From Paramecium octaurelia (Eukaryota > Ciliophora > Oligohymenophorea > Peniculida > Parameciidae): DNA of 64,000 bases. Location of the stretch: contig CAJJDP010000032.1 in NCBI GenBank assembly GCA_905182995.1, positions 309,221-373,220 on the forward strand, read 5' to 3'. The notes beneath the pieces were generated by a model, which worked only from the letters and a program-made list of their open reading frames with translations, made no database searches and had not been told where the DNA came from. The position numbers and the translations under genes were made by a program. This document shows, one piece after another, positions 1-12,332 of the stretch (within the stretch, counting starts at the first letter, position 1; every line of letters begins with the position of its first letter).

Positions 1-25
1 CTCTTAATGCCTTAATATTAACTTA

Positions 26-194
26 ATCATTTAGCATTATTATGCGTCCTAAATTTCAAATCTCTAACACTTATCAAGGCTATCTATAAGCTCTCTTTTG
101 ATATTTAATTATTCTTAAAAACATCCTAAAACCTTATAAAAGAATAGATAGCTTCATATTTACCTTGCAGAAGGATCAGATAACTTCATAAAGT
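26..194 (-). CDS. Possible small minus-strand gene, unresolved
   Basis: Read on the minus strand, an ATG at 194 opens a frame starting MKLSDPSAR. If a 31-nt GTA...AAG stretch is removed as an intron, it continues for about 35 residues to a TGA near 26. The composition is compatible with coding, but it resembles nothing I recognise, lies at the window edge and could be chance. The remaining sequence up to 378 is AT-rich with no clear signal. Confidence 0.2.
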
Positions 195-378
195 ATAAAT
201 GATTTCTTATAAAAACAGATTTTTGATAGTTAAATATATTATATTAATATTTATATTAAACAAAATTATTGAAAAATAATCCTTTACATAATTTGCAAAT
301 TAGCCAATCAGGCTATGAATTTATAAAACAGCATTCTTAGTTCTCAATTGAGCAATCAACAATTAAAATTATAATGAA

Positions 379-921
379 ATGAAATCCTCCTAATTTGTGC
401 TTTTGAAAATAAAAAGGAGTGCTATAAGACCCTATTTTAATAGAACTTATACAACCTTTAGATACTTGGGATAAGTATTAGAAAGCTATATAAAAGAAAG
501 AAAATTAAACTTTTATTCGAAAGAAGCCTAAGTATAAGATAGATTAAATCTTAACCTTATAATGTTGATTCATTTGTTTTAAAACGTAAGTGTCAAAAGT
601 CATCATGAAAAATTATCAGTAATTTCTTAAGTTATTAATGATAATTGGGAATAAAAATATAATAAAAGAATTTTAGACTAGATTTTACAGTTTTATAAAT
701 TGTATCTAAAGTCTAGTATTAATAAAGTACTGACATTATTGATTAATGAGGATAAAATAGAGAAAAATATTAATAGGATAATTAATAAATCAAGATAGAT
801 GAATAATTATTGTTTAAGTATTATTAATTTATTACTTTTTCTAAATTATTTGATGTATATATCTATAATTGATCAGAAATTGTATGAATCAACACATTAA
901 TGTTATTTTGATAATTTTTGA
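379..921 (+). CDS. Possible 180-residue protein, unknown
   Basis: With TGA as the only stop, one frame stays open from the ATG at 379 to the TGA at 919-921. It gives a basic, leucine/isoleucine-rich product with stretches such as YLGQVLESYIKERKLNF. It ends 10 nt before the start of the next gene on the same strand, which is close even for this genome. TGA is uncommon in such AT-rich DNA, so a 180-codon frame could arise by chance. No domain or signal peptide is evident. It may be a small gene, a decayed remnant, or 5' DNA of the downstream gene. Confidence 0.3.
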
Positions 922-931
922 AATTATTATT

Positions 932-3087
932 ATGATTAGAAATTTAATAAAGAAAGCCGACCTGCTTGTTGATCCCTATGAATTTAATATTTCATAAAAA
1001 GAGAAATCTTTAACTCCGATAGGTTATATATAATTTTAGTTTTAGGAGGTTTCATAAGTATGCTCCTCTTAATTTTCACTTCTTTTTATATCGTTGGAGT
1101 ATTTCAGAGAAGCATTCAAAATCAGAACACTATATATGCTGGTACAGAAAGCGATAAAAACACTGAATTTGTATTGAGTAATGAAAATACGATATTTTCC
1201 ATTGAATTATCTACTCTAGATGGAAAAATTTTGAACAATAATACAAATGTTAAAGAGTAAATTAAAAGATGATTATTCTAGTTATTTTACGTTAACTGCA
1301 TAGTATATTCAATAATAAAGAGTCGAAGGTAAAATAGGATTTACAAGAAATTACAGTTCATTAAATTAATCCAAATGCTCTACAGAAAAGGTCCAACAAT
1401 TCAATTTTAATTCAGCATCAATGACTGAAGAATAAAAAGAAAATTTAATTTGTTTTGATGGTGATTTCACATTACAAGGACAATTCTACGAACCATATTT
1501 TGCTTACATCAAATTAACTGTAAGTGTATGCAACAACTCAACTAGCAAAACATGCAAGACTTCTAAAGAAATTGAAAGTTTCATCAATAAAGGGTAAGAA
1601 TGTTGAATAATATAAGTGTTAATGTGGATATGTTCATAAAAGGGTCGAAAATTAAACAATCCTTAAACAGTTCAAGTCCAGCAGATATATTCTCTACTAA
1701 TATATTTTGGAGATTAACAACTGGTATTGGTGACAACGAAGATATTTATATGCAACCATTATAAATGGATTTAAGTAAATTACATTTAAATATCTAAGAA
1801 AAAATATAATTTTTCAGCGATATTTTTAACATTGAAAATTCTGAGAGATTATATAATGGGTCAGTAGTTGAACGGTAAGAAAGGAGACAAGAACCTATAT
1901 CGATAAATTCAGGGGTAGGATTATGCACATTTTATCTCAGGTATTACGTTAATGAAATTTTAGAGCTTCATCTGATACTTCCTTTTACTTTGTTATACAA
2001 TAGGATTTACCCTCTATTATATTATCTGCAGTCTCTGAAGCAACGGCATTGTTTTTGGCTGTTATGCAGATAGTCAAAATATTTTATAGATTTTATAATC
2101 AACATAAGACCTTTGAAATACTTATGAATTCAGTTTTTAAATTTGATTTAAAAAGTGTTTAAAAGAGAAAGTAATCATATGTAAATTAATCATAAACACC
2201 TGGGAAGATGTAGTCATCAGTAAAGAATACAAAAAAACTATTATAACAGGTAATTTTTGCATATTTATCAAGATCTTTGATTATACAATAAATTACTCGT
2301 TTTCTTAATACATATTTTACATCATAAGAAAATACTTCAAAAGCTGTAAAAAAAATTTGGAAGATGAAAAAGAATTGGTGATTTCGTAAATAGCAAAATC
2401 TAAGATTGAATTCGATTTAGATTTAACTAATATTTTAAAAAAATTATATGAGATAGATTGCTTAAAGTTATTTTTGTTTGATGATGATCAGCTTATGCTA
2501 TTCAATTCATTTTGTTCGCCCGTGTTCTAAGATTAAATGACTGATCAGAAAGAGTTATTCGATATCTTGACTGCAAGCAAGTAGAATAAATCGATAAATC
2601 AATTACAACTAAATTAAGCTCATATAGATAATAATTAAAACATCATCAAGTATGCAGCCACTTCAACAAGTATTATTGTGTGATAATATTTATAGTACCT
2701 ATTAATGTCCGATTAGCAAAACTGACAAGATTCTTTAAGGCGTAACTTGGAGCAGAAAATGCTTAAGATTTAGTTGATAATTTTCAGAAGATCACTGAAA
2801 ATAAGAATAAAAATTGGTAGCTTAATGATTAATTAATGCAATTTGCTATGTAGAATAAAAGCTTATTTAATTTGGTTTAATAAAATTATACAACGAATTT
2901 ACAATAGTAAAATGAAGATGAGCAAAAATATTTAGAAGATCAAATTAGATTAGATGTACCAAATGAATTGGAAGAAGGCAGGAAGAACTCTGAAGTAGTT
3001 GGTAGCAAGGAATCAGGTCAAAGTTTAAAGGATCTAGAGATACACCAATCTCCAGATTGTTTATAGAATAGACTTTAATAACCTTGA
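932..3087 (+). CDS. Ciliate-family membrane protein, copy 1
   Basis: About 670 residues. The start is supported by alignment with its paralog at 7472: both open MxRNLxKxADLLVxPYEFN. A hydrophobic segment follows (residues about 35-55), then a cysteine-containing extracellular-like region, a second hydrophobic segment near SEATALFLAVMQIVKIFY, and a cytoplasmic-looking tail. Six introns of 23-26 nt (about 1023, 1258, 1594, 1939, 2250 and 2667) are needed, and 2,156 nt minus 143 nt divides exactly by three. An apparent frameshift near 1255 is explained by the 25-nt intron ending TTCTAG. The family appears in Paramecium as uncharacterised transmembrane proteins; I cannot name a function. Confidence 0.85.
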
Positions 3088-3128
3088 TTTGCATTTGATA
3101 TTTATAAGATGAATTTATATTAATGATG

Positions 3129-4296
3129 TCATTTTTTAATTTTGGTCAAAAGATATTTAGCTAAAACAATTAATGAACCATCTGCTTGGCAAATATCTTC
3201 CATTATAGATTAGGGTAAGAGTTCATTAGTTACATGGTAAATAGCCTCATCTCTAAGCACATTTTGTCTTTCCTTCTCCAAATAATATAAAGATTCATCT
3301 AATAATGATTCGAAAACATTAGATAGATAAGATTTCACACTGAATTTAAATGCATTGACTTTAAAATCATCACTAGATATGAGATTCATATATACCAATC
3401 GTAATAATCAGGATGATCAGGATCTAGATCTTTACTCTTATATTCAATGGCTCTTTTCCTTAAATATGCATCTCTATTTTCTGAGCATTTAATTTCTGCT
3501 ATTCCTATGAATCTTTATTATTTGCTAATTATACTTCTTATGATCCGCATTATCTATTTAGAATTGAATACTTAATAATGAATTAGGTATTGATTTTAAA
3601 AACAGTTCTTTAGTTTACACATCCCAAACTTCTTTTGGATCCTCTTGAAATCCTATATGTGATAATTCATGTTTTTATTATGACAAATATCTAAGAGCCT
3701 TATTGCCAAGAACTCCAAAGTCTACTTCTTCCAAGAAATGCAATTGTTCCATTAAAATACTAATAGATATAGTCGTAAATTTACTTAGAACTATGACCTA
3801 AATTACAATTCGTTAGAATTAATTTCTTTAATTTACTATTGGGAATTGCTTTGCCTAATTCCAAGCCTCCAATATAAGAAATTTTAGTGTCAGTTAATAT
3901 CAATGAAGATATTGGAAGTTTTTAAATCAACACTGATAATCTAATCACAGTCTAATAAAAGTTATTTGATGAATAAAATACTTGATCGCTAATATTTTAT
4001 TTAGTGAAATCAATTTCGCCATCAAATTTTACATTTTCTAAATCCTTTAACAAACCTTCTAAATCTTAATCATTCAATTTTAAATCTAATTCTGGTATTT
4101 TTTTATCGGTTTATACTATTTTTTATTCATCTTATTCAACTTTTTATTCTTGTTCAATCTATAACTGCTATTCGATATATTTATCAAAATTAAAATCTAT
4201 GCATCTCAAATCATCTCCATTTTCATCAGGAATCTACAATCCTTATTACAAAAATATTCTATATCTTGCTATTTTACCAAGGAGTTATTCTTTCAT
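3129..4296 (-). CDS. Leucine-rich-repeat-like protein
   Basis: About 365 residues, three introns (25, 22 and 23 nt), and spliced length divisible by three. The N-terminal third is acidic and glutamine-rich. The middle holds at least two repeats with the LRR spacing, for example LKKLILTNCNLG preceded by SSLILTDTKISYIGGLELG, resembling RanGAP/ribonuclease-inhibitor LRRs. A helical C-terminus follows. The stop at 3129 lies 41 nt from the stop of the gene at 932-3087, so the pair is convergent. At its 5' end it diverges from the PKA regulatory subunit gene, with 22 nt between start codons. LRR proteins are binding scaffolds; no partner can be inferred. Confidence 0.75.
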
Positions 4297-4318
4297 TTTA
4301 ATTATTTATTTAATTTTT

Positions 4319-5420
4319 ATGAATCCTTAAAAGGTAAGAAATGGACCCAATTTCATGTAATAACTTAATAAGAAAAAACATGTAGATTGCGCATTGAGTT
4401 CAAACTCTGATTCATCAGATGATGAGGTTGATGAAATTGTTGCTATCAAAAAAGATGTCCAAAAACAAGTAATCATTCCTAAAAATCTTAGAGATTCTCA
4501 GTCTCTGCTGAAGCTTATGGATAATTCAATAAAAAGGAGAACTTTAAAGCCAAATTTATTCCTAAAAGTAAGGAGTAATCTGAACGAATTAAGCAAAGAA
4601 TGCAAGCAGGATTCATGTTTAGTGCATTAAATGAAAAGGAAATTGAAATTGTTGTTGGTGCCATGGAAGAAAAGATCTTCCATAAAGCAGAATATGTGAT
4701 TAAATAAGGAGAAGAAGGAAATGTACTCTATGTTGTCGATACAGGTGAATTGGATTGTTTTAAGAATTATGGGAAAGGAGATGTCTTCCTTAAAACATAC
4801 TATCCAGGGGAAAGTTTTGGTGAATTAGCATTATTATTTTAATCTCCAAGAGTATCTTTTTCTATTCAATACATTAGGCTGCATCCATTATTGTAAAAAG
4901 TGATAAAGCTATCCTTTGGTAATTAGATAGAGAAACATTCAATCTTATTGTAAAGGAAGCTTCAATCAAAAAGAGATAATAATTCGAGACGTAATTACAA
5001 TATATTTAAATCAAGCTTTCTTGAAAATTGGGATTTGCTCAAAGAAATTAAAGATCCATATGATAAATTGAAAATGAGTGATGCATTATTCGAAAAGTAA
5101 TATAAAAAGGGAGATGTAATTCTGTAATAAGGATAAAAAAGCTAAGAAATATTTATATTAGAATAAGGAAGAGTGAGTGTGAATAAAGATAATTGTAAAA
5201 TTCTCTGTATATCATAGAAAAATTGTTTGAATTGATTAAATTGGGGGAGTATTTTGGAGATCAAAGTATAGTAGCAGGCACGATAGAATCATTTAGCTAT
5301 GTGGCAGAAGATGATATGAAATTAATGTATATCCCTAAGAAAAGTTACTCGTCAACTCTCAAAGAAATAGAAAGTACTTTAATGAAGAATATTTAAAATA
5401 AATATGGAAAATATTTATGA
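4319..5420 (+). CDS. cAMP-dependent protein kinase regulatory subunit
   Basis: About 334 residues after removing four introns (23, 26, 25 and 23 nt; the first is 4469-4491). It binds and inhibits the PKA catalytic subunit until cAMP binds. Visible parts: an acidic serine-rich N-terminus; an inhibitor-like site QRFSVSAEAYG; cyclic-nucleotide domain A with a full phosphate-binding cassette (FGELALLFQSPRAASIVV); and domain B with GEYFGDQSIVAGTIESF. Only about 50 residues precede the inhibitor site, so the usual docking/dimerisation helices are missing. This agrees with reports that Paramecium PKA is an R-C heterodimer. Domain B lacks the P-R-A-A signature. An in-frame ATG at 4355 is an alternative start. 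Confidence 0.9.
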
Positions 5421-5922
5421 AATTATATATTAAAGTATTAAAGCATTTTGATTTATATAAATATATTACCTCAAATTTATTCTTTTCCTTAAGATTCACA
5501 TTCCTTAAACATTTCTAAGCATGATACTTACTTTTAAGGGGTTCCATCCAAAATTCAACTCTTAAAATATCATTTTTTTATGATTGTCAAATTCATTAAT
5601 AATCATTTATTTTGTTTAGATGCCAAAATTTAATATATGTAATCGAATTCAAATATTTAAGATATTTTATAAATGATATTTATTTTTGTTAAAGAATAAT
5701 TCACATTAGATATAAAAATCTATTCAGAAGTATATTTAGTGTATTCAACAATGATTTATTAGAATATATTAATTTTACAAAGGGATGAGTAATTTATTTA
5801 AGAATTCCCATAGGAATTGATTATCAATACTCACATAATATAGTTCATGTAAAATAGATGTCTTCATATTCTGGTTAATGGCTAGAAAAATGATATTAAA
5901 TATACAATTGAATCATAAATTA
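5421..5922 (+). other. Intergenic, AT-rich
   Basis: About 500 nt between the PKA regulatory subunit and the WD40 gene. It is strongly AT-rich with TGA in every frame, and I see no gene, repeat or RNA structure. It presumably holds the promoter of the WD40 gene. Confidence 0.5.
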
Positions 5923-7115
5923 ATGTAAAGTTCGAAAGAAGCGCAAAGGAATTTTTCCACTTAAGTTTCGTAATCAACAGATACAAATGAGATTGGAGTT
6001 ATTGAGGATTCTACATTATTGGAAAGAATAAGAGCAGCCTATAAGGATATTTTCGCCTAATCATCCTTCTCATCACTAAAAAATTACTAATTCTAAAATG
6101 ACATTTTAACAGGAGAAGTATGAACAGTAATTATATTAAAAGCCAACAAAAGTACTTTCATGCGCCTTCGATAATACAACTTAATTCTTAGCTTCAGCTA
6201 ACTCTGATGGTCTCGTAAATATTGCTTATTTGGGAAAAGATTACACAATAGTTCCATTATCAGATCCCAAATAGAAACCAGGTCCAGCCACATGCGTAAA
6301 ATGGAGACCTGGTTAAGTTGTAGAATAATTAAAACACACATTATTGTCAACATATGCTAATGGAAGTATTATATATTGGCATGCGACATCTAAATAATCA
6401 TTGTTTAATTTAGAAGATAAAGATAATCAAATCAATTGTTGTGAGTTCTCATTGGATGGTGATAAATTTGTAATAGGAGGTTCTGATTGTCAAGTTAAAC
6501 TTTATGATTGCGGAAAATTGAGTAAGGCTCCTACAACTTTTGTGGAAGGGCAATCAGCTGTTCATTAGAATCGAATATTTGGTATGAAATTTAATTAGGG
6601 TGATCACAATTAACTCTATACAGGAGGATGGGATAAAATGGTGATATAATGGGATTTGAGACAAAAGAAATCAACTGGTTATATATTTGGCCCTTGTGTC
6701 TATGGAGACTCTATGGATTCAAAAGGATTTTAATTGATTACTGCATCCTATAGAGACGAAAAACAATTAGAAATTTGGGACACCAGAACTTTAAATAAAT
6801 TATAGACTATTGAATGGGCTGAGTATGGCAATAATGTTTAAGGATTACTACCAAAACATAATGTTAGTAAATTGTATGCTTGTAAGTTTGACAAGAGAAC
6901 CAATTATATTTATGCTGCAAATGCTGGAAGGTAATCAATAATATTATTTAAGTGTATTTTCTGAAATAAGATAGTTTGATACCTAGTATAGGTGTGTTGA
7001 TACATATTGCTGTTCATTAAGTGGGGTAATGACAATCGATCATAATACAAGTTACAACAAACTAAGTTATGGAACTTCAGATGGTAAATTGGGTGTACTG
7101 AATTTAGTAAATTGA
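5923..7115 (+). CDS. WD40-repeat protein
   Basis: About 381 residues with two introns (25 nt near 6119, 22 nt near 6931); spliced length divides by three. After an N-terminal segment rich in S and Q, beta-propeller blades are visible from the repeated pattern: LASANSDGLVNIA, STYANGSIIYWHA, FVIGGSDCQVKLYD, LYTGGWDKMVIQWDLR, ITASYRDEKQLEIWDTR, and a last blade KLSYGTSDGKLGVLNL. That suggests a six- or seven-bladed propeller acting as a binding scaffold. I do not recognise a specific orthologue. It lies between two unrelated genes on the same strand. Confidence 0.85.
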
Positions 7116-7471
7116 TATTAGTACAAATATTTATAAATTCATTTATACGAGTGCTAAAAGACTTTTCTATAAGATGTTTTTTTCAAATATTCTTAAGAAA
7201 TATTAATGGAAATAATTGGATGGACTAAATATGGAGTGTCAAAATTGCGGTATCTTGTCTGTAATATTCTTCTGTATTTATTGCAGTGTCTTGATTTATT
7301 CTAAATTTTGATTTTATCTTTTGCAATAGATATTATATTTATAGTTAGTTCTTTTTTGATTCCGAATAGTAACTTATCTTTCGTCATTATCTAATGATTT
7401 TTCAAAAAGTAATAATTCATAATAAGTTACATAGAAGCAGAGTAATGTATTTCAGGAATAATAATTATTAT
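7116..7471 (+). other. Intergenic, AT-rich
   Basis: About 350 nt. An in-frame-looking ATG at 7394 upstream of the next gene is not supported by the paralog, whose homology begins at 7472. No other feature is visible. Confidence 0.45.
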
Positions 7472-9587
7472 ATGAGAAATTTATTAAAGAGAGCTGATTT
7501 GTTAGTAACTCCTTATGAGTTCAATGTCAATCAAAGACAAAAATCCTTAACAGTTATTGGTATGTACAATTTGTTATACGAGGTGGAGTGCTTACAATAT
7601 TCGTTGGAATATTTAGTATAATTTATATGATTGGAGTCATTTAAAAAGCACTTTCAGATTAAGAAACTGTTTATGTTGGTACCCAGAGTACAATTAATAA
7701 TTAATCATATATAAACAGTAACAACACTATATTTGCATTTGAGGTTTCAGATTAAAATGGAAATATTTTTGAAAATATATCTGAAATTCAATAGTATAAA
7801 TAGTTTAATATTAGATACATTCAAATAAATGTTTAGTATGTAGAATAAAAGAGGGATGCGTCTAAAATAGGATATGAAAGAAATTCAACCAATCTAAAGT
7901 TAAAAAATTGTGAAACTACCACAGTTGAAAAATTTAATTTTGATGTAATTACAATCTCAAATTCTTAAAAACAAAATCTTTAATGTGCAGATGGAGAATA
8001 CACAATAACAGGATAATATTTTGATGCTTACTTTTCTTATTTGAAGGTTTAAGTCAAAGCTTGCAAAAATACCACAGATATCAATTGCAAATCATAAGAT
8101 GAAATCCAATCATTTGTAAAAAACGGGTATTATAGTGATTAATTGGTGTAGAGTCAATGTAGATTTGTTTGTAAAAGGATCAAGACTTAGATAATAATTC
8201 AATCTTTCATCTCCTATAGAAGCATATCCTACTAATGTCTTTTGGAAATTAGTGCTTGGAATGTCAAACAATGAAGATATTTTTATTATGCCTTTTTCCA
8301 TGGATTTAAGTAATGTATATATCAATTATAAGAAAGCAATTCAATATTTTATGACTTAATGAATATAAAATTGGAAGAAACACTATTTTAAACTACTACT
8401 TTTCATAAATAGGAAAGAAGATTAGAACCTATAGAATTTACAGAAGGATCAACATTGTGTTCTTTTTATATAAGATCCTCACCTGACAATTAATATTATT
8501 TTATTACTTAATCGGATCTCTTTACTATTTTTAGCTCTTCATTATCTGAAGCTACAGCCTTAGCAGTTGCCATAATGAGTTTCCTCAAGATCTTTTATCA
8601 TAGTTATAATCAACATAAAACCTTTGCAGTTCTTATGAACTCTGTTTTTAAATTTGATTTAGAAAGTGTCAAAAAAAAGAGACAATCTTCTATTTATCAG
8701 TCAGATTAATCTGGAACTATATTTTAATAAAGAACTTCCACTACTCCTATTAAAACAGGATAATTATAACAAGTATGAGTAATAATAAATTAGATATTAA
8801 ATTTTGAAATATCCTATTCTTTTATCTAGTACATAAAATACTTAATTTAAAAATGGTTCAGATCTATATAACGTTATAATTTCTTTAAAACTGAAAAAGA
8901 AATCATCATATCTTAGATAGCAAAATCAAAAATTCAATATGATTTAGATCTAACAAATATTCTGAAGAAACTCTATGAGATCGACTGCTTGAAATTATTC
9001 TTTTTTGATGATGATTAATTAGTTTTATTTAATACATTCTGTTCTCCAGTTTTTCAAGATGGAATGGCTAACTAAAAGGATTTATTCGATATTCTAACAA
9101 ATTAATAATAATAATCAAAGAAACTGCTATCCAATTCATAATTATCTGAAAAAGATAAAAGATTAGACTTGACTTTTGTTGCTAGTTCAGAGAGTATATT
9201 TATTAAATACGATTGTTAGTACCAATTAATGTTCGTTTAGCAAAAGTAGCTAGATTTTTTAAAGCTTAATTAGGAGCTTCAAATGCAGAAGGATTGGTTC
9301 GAACCTTTCAGAGAATCAATGAGAATCTAAATTAGAACTCAGCATTGAATTAGAAGTTGTTAAGCTTTGCCAAATAGAATTCCAGTCTATTCCGTTTGGT
9401 TTAGAGTTAATATGAGGGCATCTAATAAAAGTAGCTTCAAAATCAAGTTCCAGATGAAATTAACAGCTAAGAGAAGTAGAATTCAGGGGGAAAAGATTCA
9501 GCTTGGAGTATGGAAGTTCAGAGTTACTAATTGGAGAGTGGTAAACGACCAAAAGAAGCAGAAGAATAGAATATATAATAGGATTGA
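7472..9587 (+). CDS. Ciliate-family membrane protein, copy 2
   Basis: About 665 residues, paralog of the gene at 932-3087. Five introns (23, 23, 25, 21 and 26 nt) give a coding length divisible by three. It shares the N-terminus MRNLLKRADLLVTPYEFN, the first hydrophobic helix (VLTIFVGIFSIIYMIGVI), the cysteine spacing in the lumenal part, the motif NQHKTFxVLMNSVFKFDL after the second helix, and the block DLDLTNILKKLYEIDCLKLF followed by FDDDQ. Four intron positions match the paralog. The paralog has introns near 1258 and 1939 that are absent here, and this copy has a 23-nt intron near 8308 that the paralog lacks. Function unknown; the polar tail after the second helix is likely cytoplasmic. 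Confidence 0.87.
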
Positions 9588-9866
9588 TATAAGTATCAAA
9601 ATTTATTATTGATTTAATTTTAGATTATTTAAGATTAATTCTAATATTTTCGATTGCTTCTCAAGTATAAATTAACAAAGTTTGTATCTCATAAATTAAA
9701 GCACATAAATTTATCTATTGAGACTACTATTGAAATGAGATTCTTTCAATATTTCGTTAGAATTCTGTATTGAAATACGTAGTATATGTAGTATGGAGTT
9801 CTAGTTAATCACAATGATGACTGATCAAATTCTCCTTTTAATTTTTTAACGATCAATTATAAATTT

Positions 9867-12164
9867 ATGTTCTAAACAACCAGCAGCATTAATTCTCAGC
9901 AGTCTCCAAATCGATTTAAGTTCAAGTCCAAAGTTAGGTACCTTATTAATAGAAATTTAGTTTTTTCAATGACACTATGGTGCCAGCAATGACCACAAAA
10001 ATTACTTTGCAATACAAGGAATTTTTAAGAAATTTGATCTCATGTATTCAAGAGAAGGCCTCCTTTGTGAATTTTCCTGAGTTTGATTAACTTAAGTCAT
10101 AGCAGATAGCAGTTTCCATATAGAGTTGTTATAATCCAAAATTTAAGAGTACAGGTGTAGATGAAACAAAAGAGGCATTTTAAGACTTATTGGATGAGAT
10201 AAAACAAACTATCAATAGAAAGTAAAATTTTATTGCATATTTAATAGGTATCCGTTCATAAAAGTATATCGATAACAAATAAGTCATCCTGATCACTACC
10301 TATAAATCCAACTCTATCAACCTGAAGTCCATTCAGTTGTATTGTATTCTAGGTAATTTTCAAAAGAGCAAATCACTCCTAAATTAATAGCTGATTTAGT
10401 ATGGCTCCATCTAAGAAAATTTAATTTAACAGTCAATGTTGATTGTCCAATCAAGAATGTTGTTCCTGTTTGTGAAGAGGGAATGCAAAGAAACATTTTA
10501 GAGGGACTTTAAGTGACTGTCCGTTAGAGAGAGGCTCCAACATTATAATCAGCATAAACTCCAACAAAATAAATAGTCATAAGAACTTCATTTTGTTAAT
10601 AAGGCAGTGCTTAAAAAAGTGGATCTAAATTAGATATTTACAAGAGTACAGAAAATATAAGAGATATGGAGAAATCAGTAAGAGTTTATTTTTCACCTAC
10701 TAAATCTTAAGCATGGATGACTCAAACTAATGTCTCATAAATTGATTTATCAGGATAAAAGCAAAGAGCCTAATCACCTGAGAAAAAATTTACTGTTAAA
10801 TTGTTCAGTCAAACAATTCCAATAAGTTGTTTTGATGAAGCCAAATTTATTGATTTAGTTTAATAAGTCAATGCTTATGAAATAGAAATTACTGGAAATT
10901 GCATTTAAACAACAAAAACTCAATTAAATGTTGATGAACTCCTTGACGATAATACAGACATTGTGTATGTTTCTACTAGAGTAGAAAGAAATGATGTGAT
11001 TAAATGCATTGTTAAAGCTCCTGAAGATGCTACTGTTAATGTGACTAAGAATATTACTGAGACATTGACTTACGATATGAATGAATAAGCTTTTGTATTC
11101 TATGGAAGAGACAAATAAGAATATGTCATTGATGTAAGTAAAAAGGATTGCTTTTCTTAAAAGAGAACAGTATTTTTATAAGGGAATGCTGATGTGAAAA
11201 TTGAATTTGATTTAGTTAGTTGTGTTGAAACCACCTTGTAATTTAGAGCCTATAATATTCTGTTAAGAAGTGGGTAGCACAAAGATATTGAGAATTGCAG
11301 ACTAGAAATATTTTAATCTGATTAAGCAGATCAAGAACCTATAGTAGGCACAACCAACGAATAAGGATTATATAGTTGTCCAGGATTGATGTTTAAATAA
11401 GTGAGAGTGCATGCATAAAGAAAAGGGTTCTTGTAAGTATCCTATGATTTTGATGTGCTTGCTAATTCTACAGGGTAGTTACTGAATATTCCTATGATTC
11501 CAGACTATTATAGTCTTATTAATCAATATCATATATTGATATATGTTCCAAATAAAAATAACTTTTAACTAGACTTTTCACTTGTCTGTCCAGGTATTTA
11601 ATTAATTATATTATGCAAGATGGTACCAAGATAGATTCTAAAAATAGACAGCATAATGTAATGAAGTCAAAATTGGAGATAAATAGAATTAATTAGTAGA
11701 CAATGTTATGGAATTTCTCTGTTCATGTTCAATCCCTAGATCCATTTTTACCTGACAATTGTTTTCAGTTCTTCATTAATAATTAAAAACCTAAACGCAC
11801 TCTACTTTGTTAAGAGCCATTGTCACCTTAATGCAAGGAAAATGGAGTTAGCAGTGCCACAAAAGCATCGTGTTTTAAGACTGTTAATTTGAATGAGATG
11901 TTCTTAAAAACAAGAGTTATGTAAACAGAAATTAAGACATTTGTGAGATAAGAGAGTGATGTTATAGCTTAAAAGATCAATAATTATTGTGCAGAGGAAT
12001 CTGTTAGAATATTTGTTACTTTTGGACACAAAGTGTTGGAGACATTCATGATTTAGAGCAATTTATTGATGCATAATGAGAAATGCTTTGGAGTGATTGA
12101 TTGTAAGATTTCATATTTATTGTTCAAGTGGATAAGAGGTCATTTATTAGAGATAATGAAGTGA
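9867..12164 (+). CDS. Hypothetical protein, 742 residues
   Basis: Three introns (23, 20 and 26 nt) give an exact reading frame. An in-frame TGA lies just upstream of the start ATG. The N-terminus is polar (SSINSQQSPNRFKF). Residues about 230-480 look like a string of beta-sandwich units: segments such as ISCFDEAKFIDL, PEDATVNVTKNITETLTYD and VGTTNEQGLYSCPGLMFKQV recall carboxypeptidase-regulatory/transthyretin-like folds. The C-terminal part is cysteine-containing and mixed helical. There is no signal peptide or membrane segment. I do not recognise the family. Confidence 0.8.
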
Positions 12165-12332
12165 GTTAACAAAATATTAAGAGAATTCTTTCGAAGATGC
12201 CAACGTTCAAGAAAGAGTTAAGGGGGGGGAATGAGGATAGAACGATGACTACAATTTTATCCCACATCACAAATTAAAGATTTTAGGAATGAGATATATA
12301 TTATAAATTTACTATTATTTGAATATTTAATA

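Noticed and set aside
1230-1300. Frameshift or pseudogene in membrane-protein copy 1
   Set aside because: A 25-nt GTA...TAG intron restores the frame and the paralog alignment.
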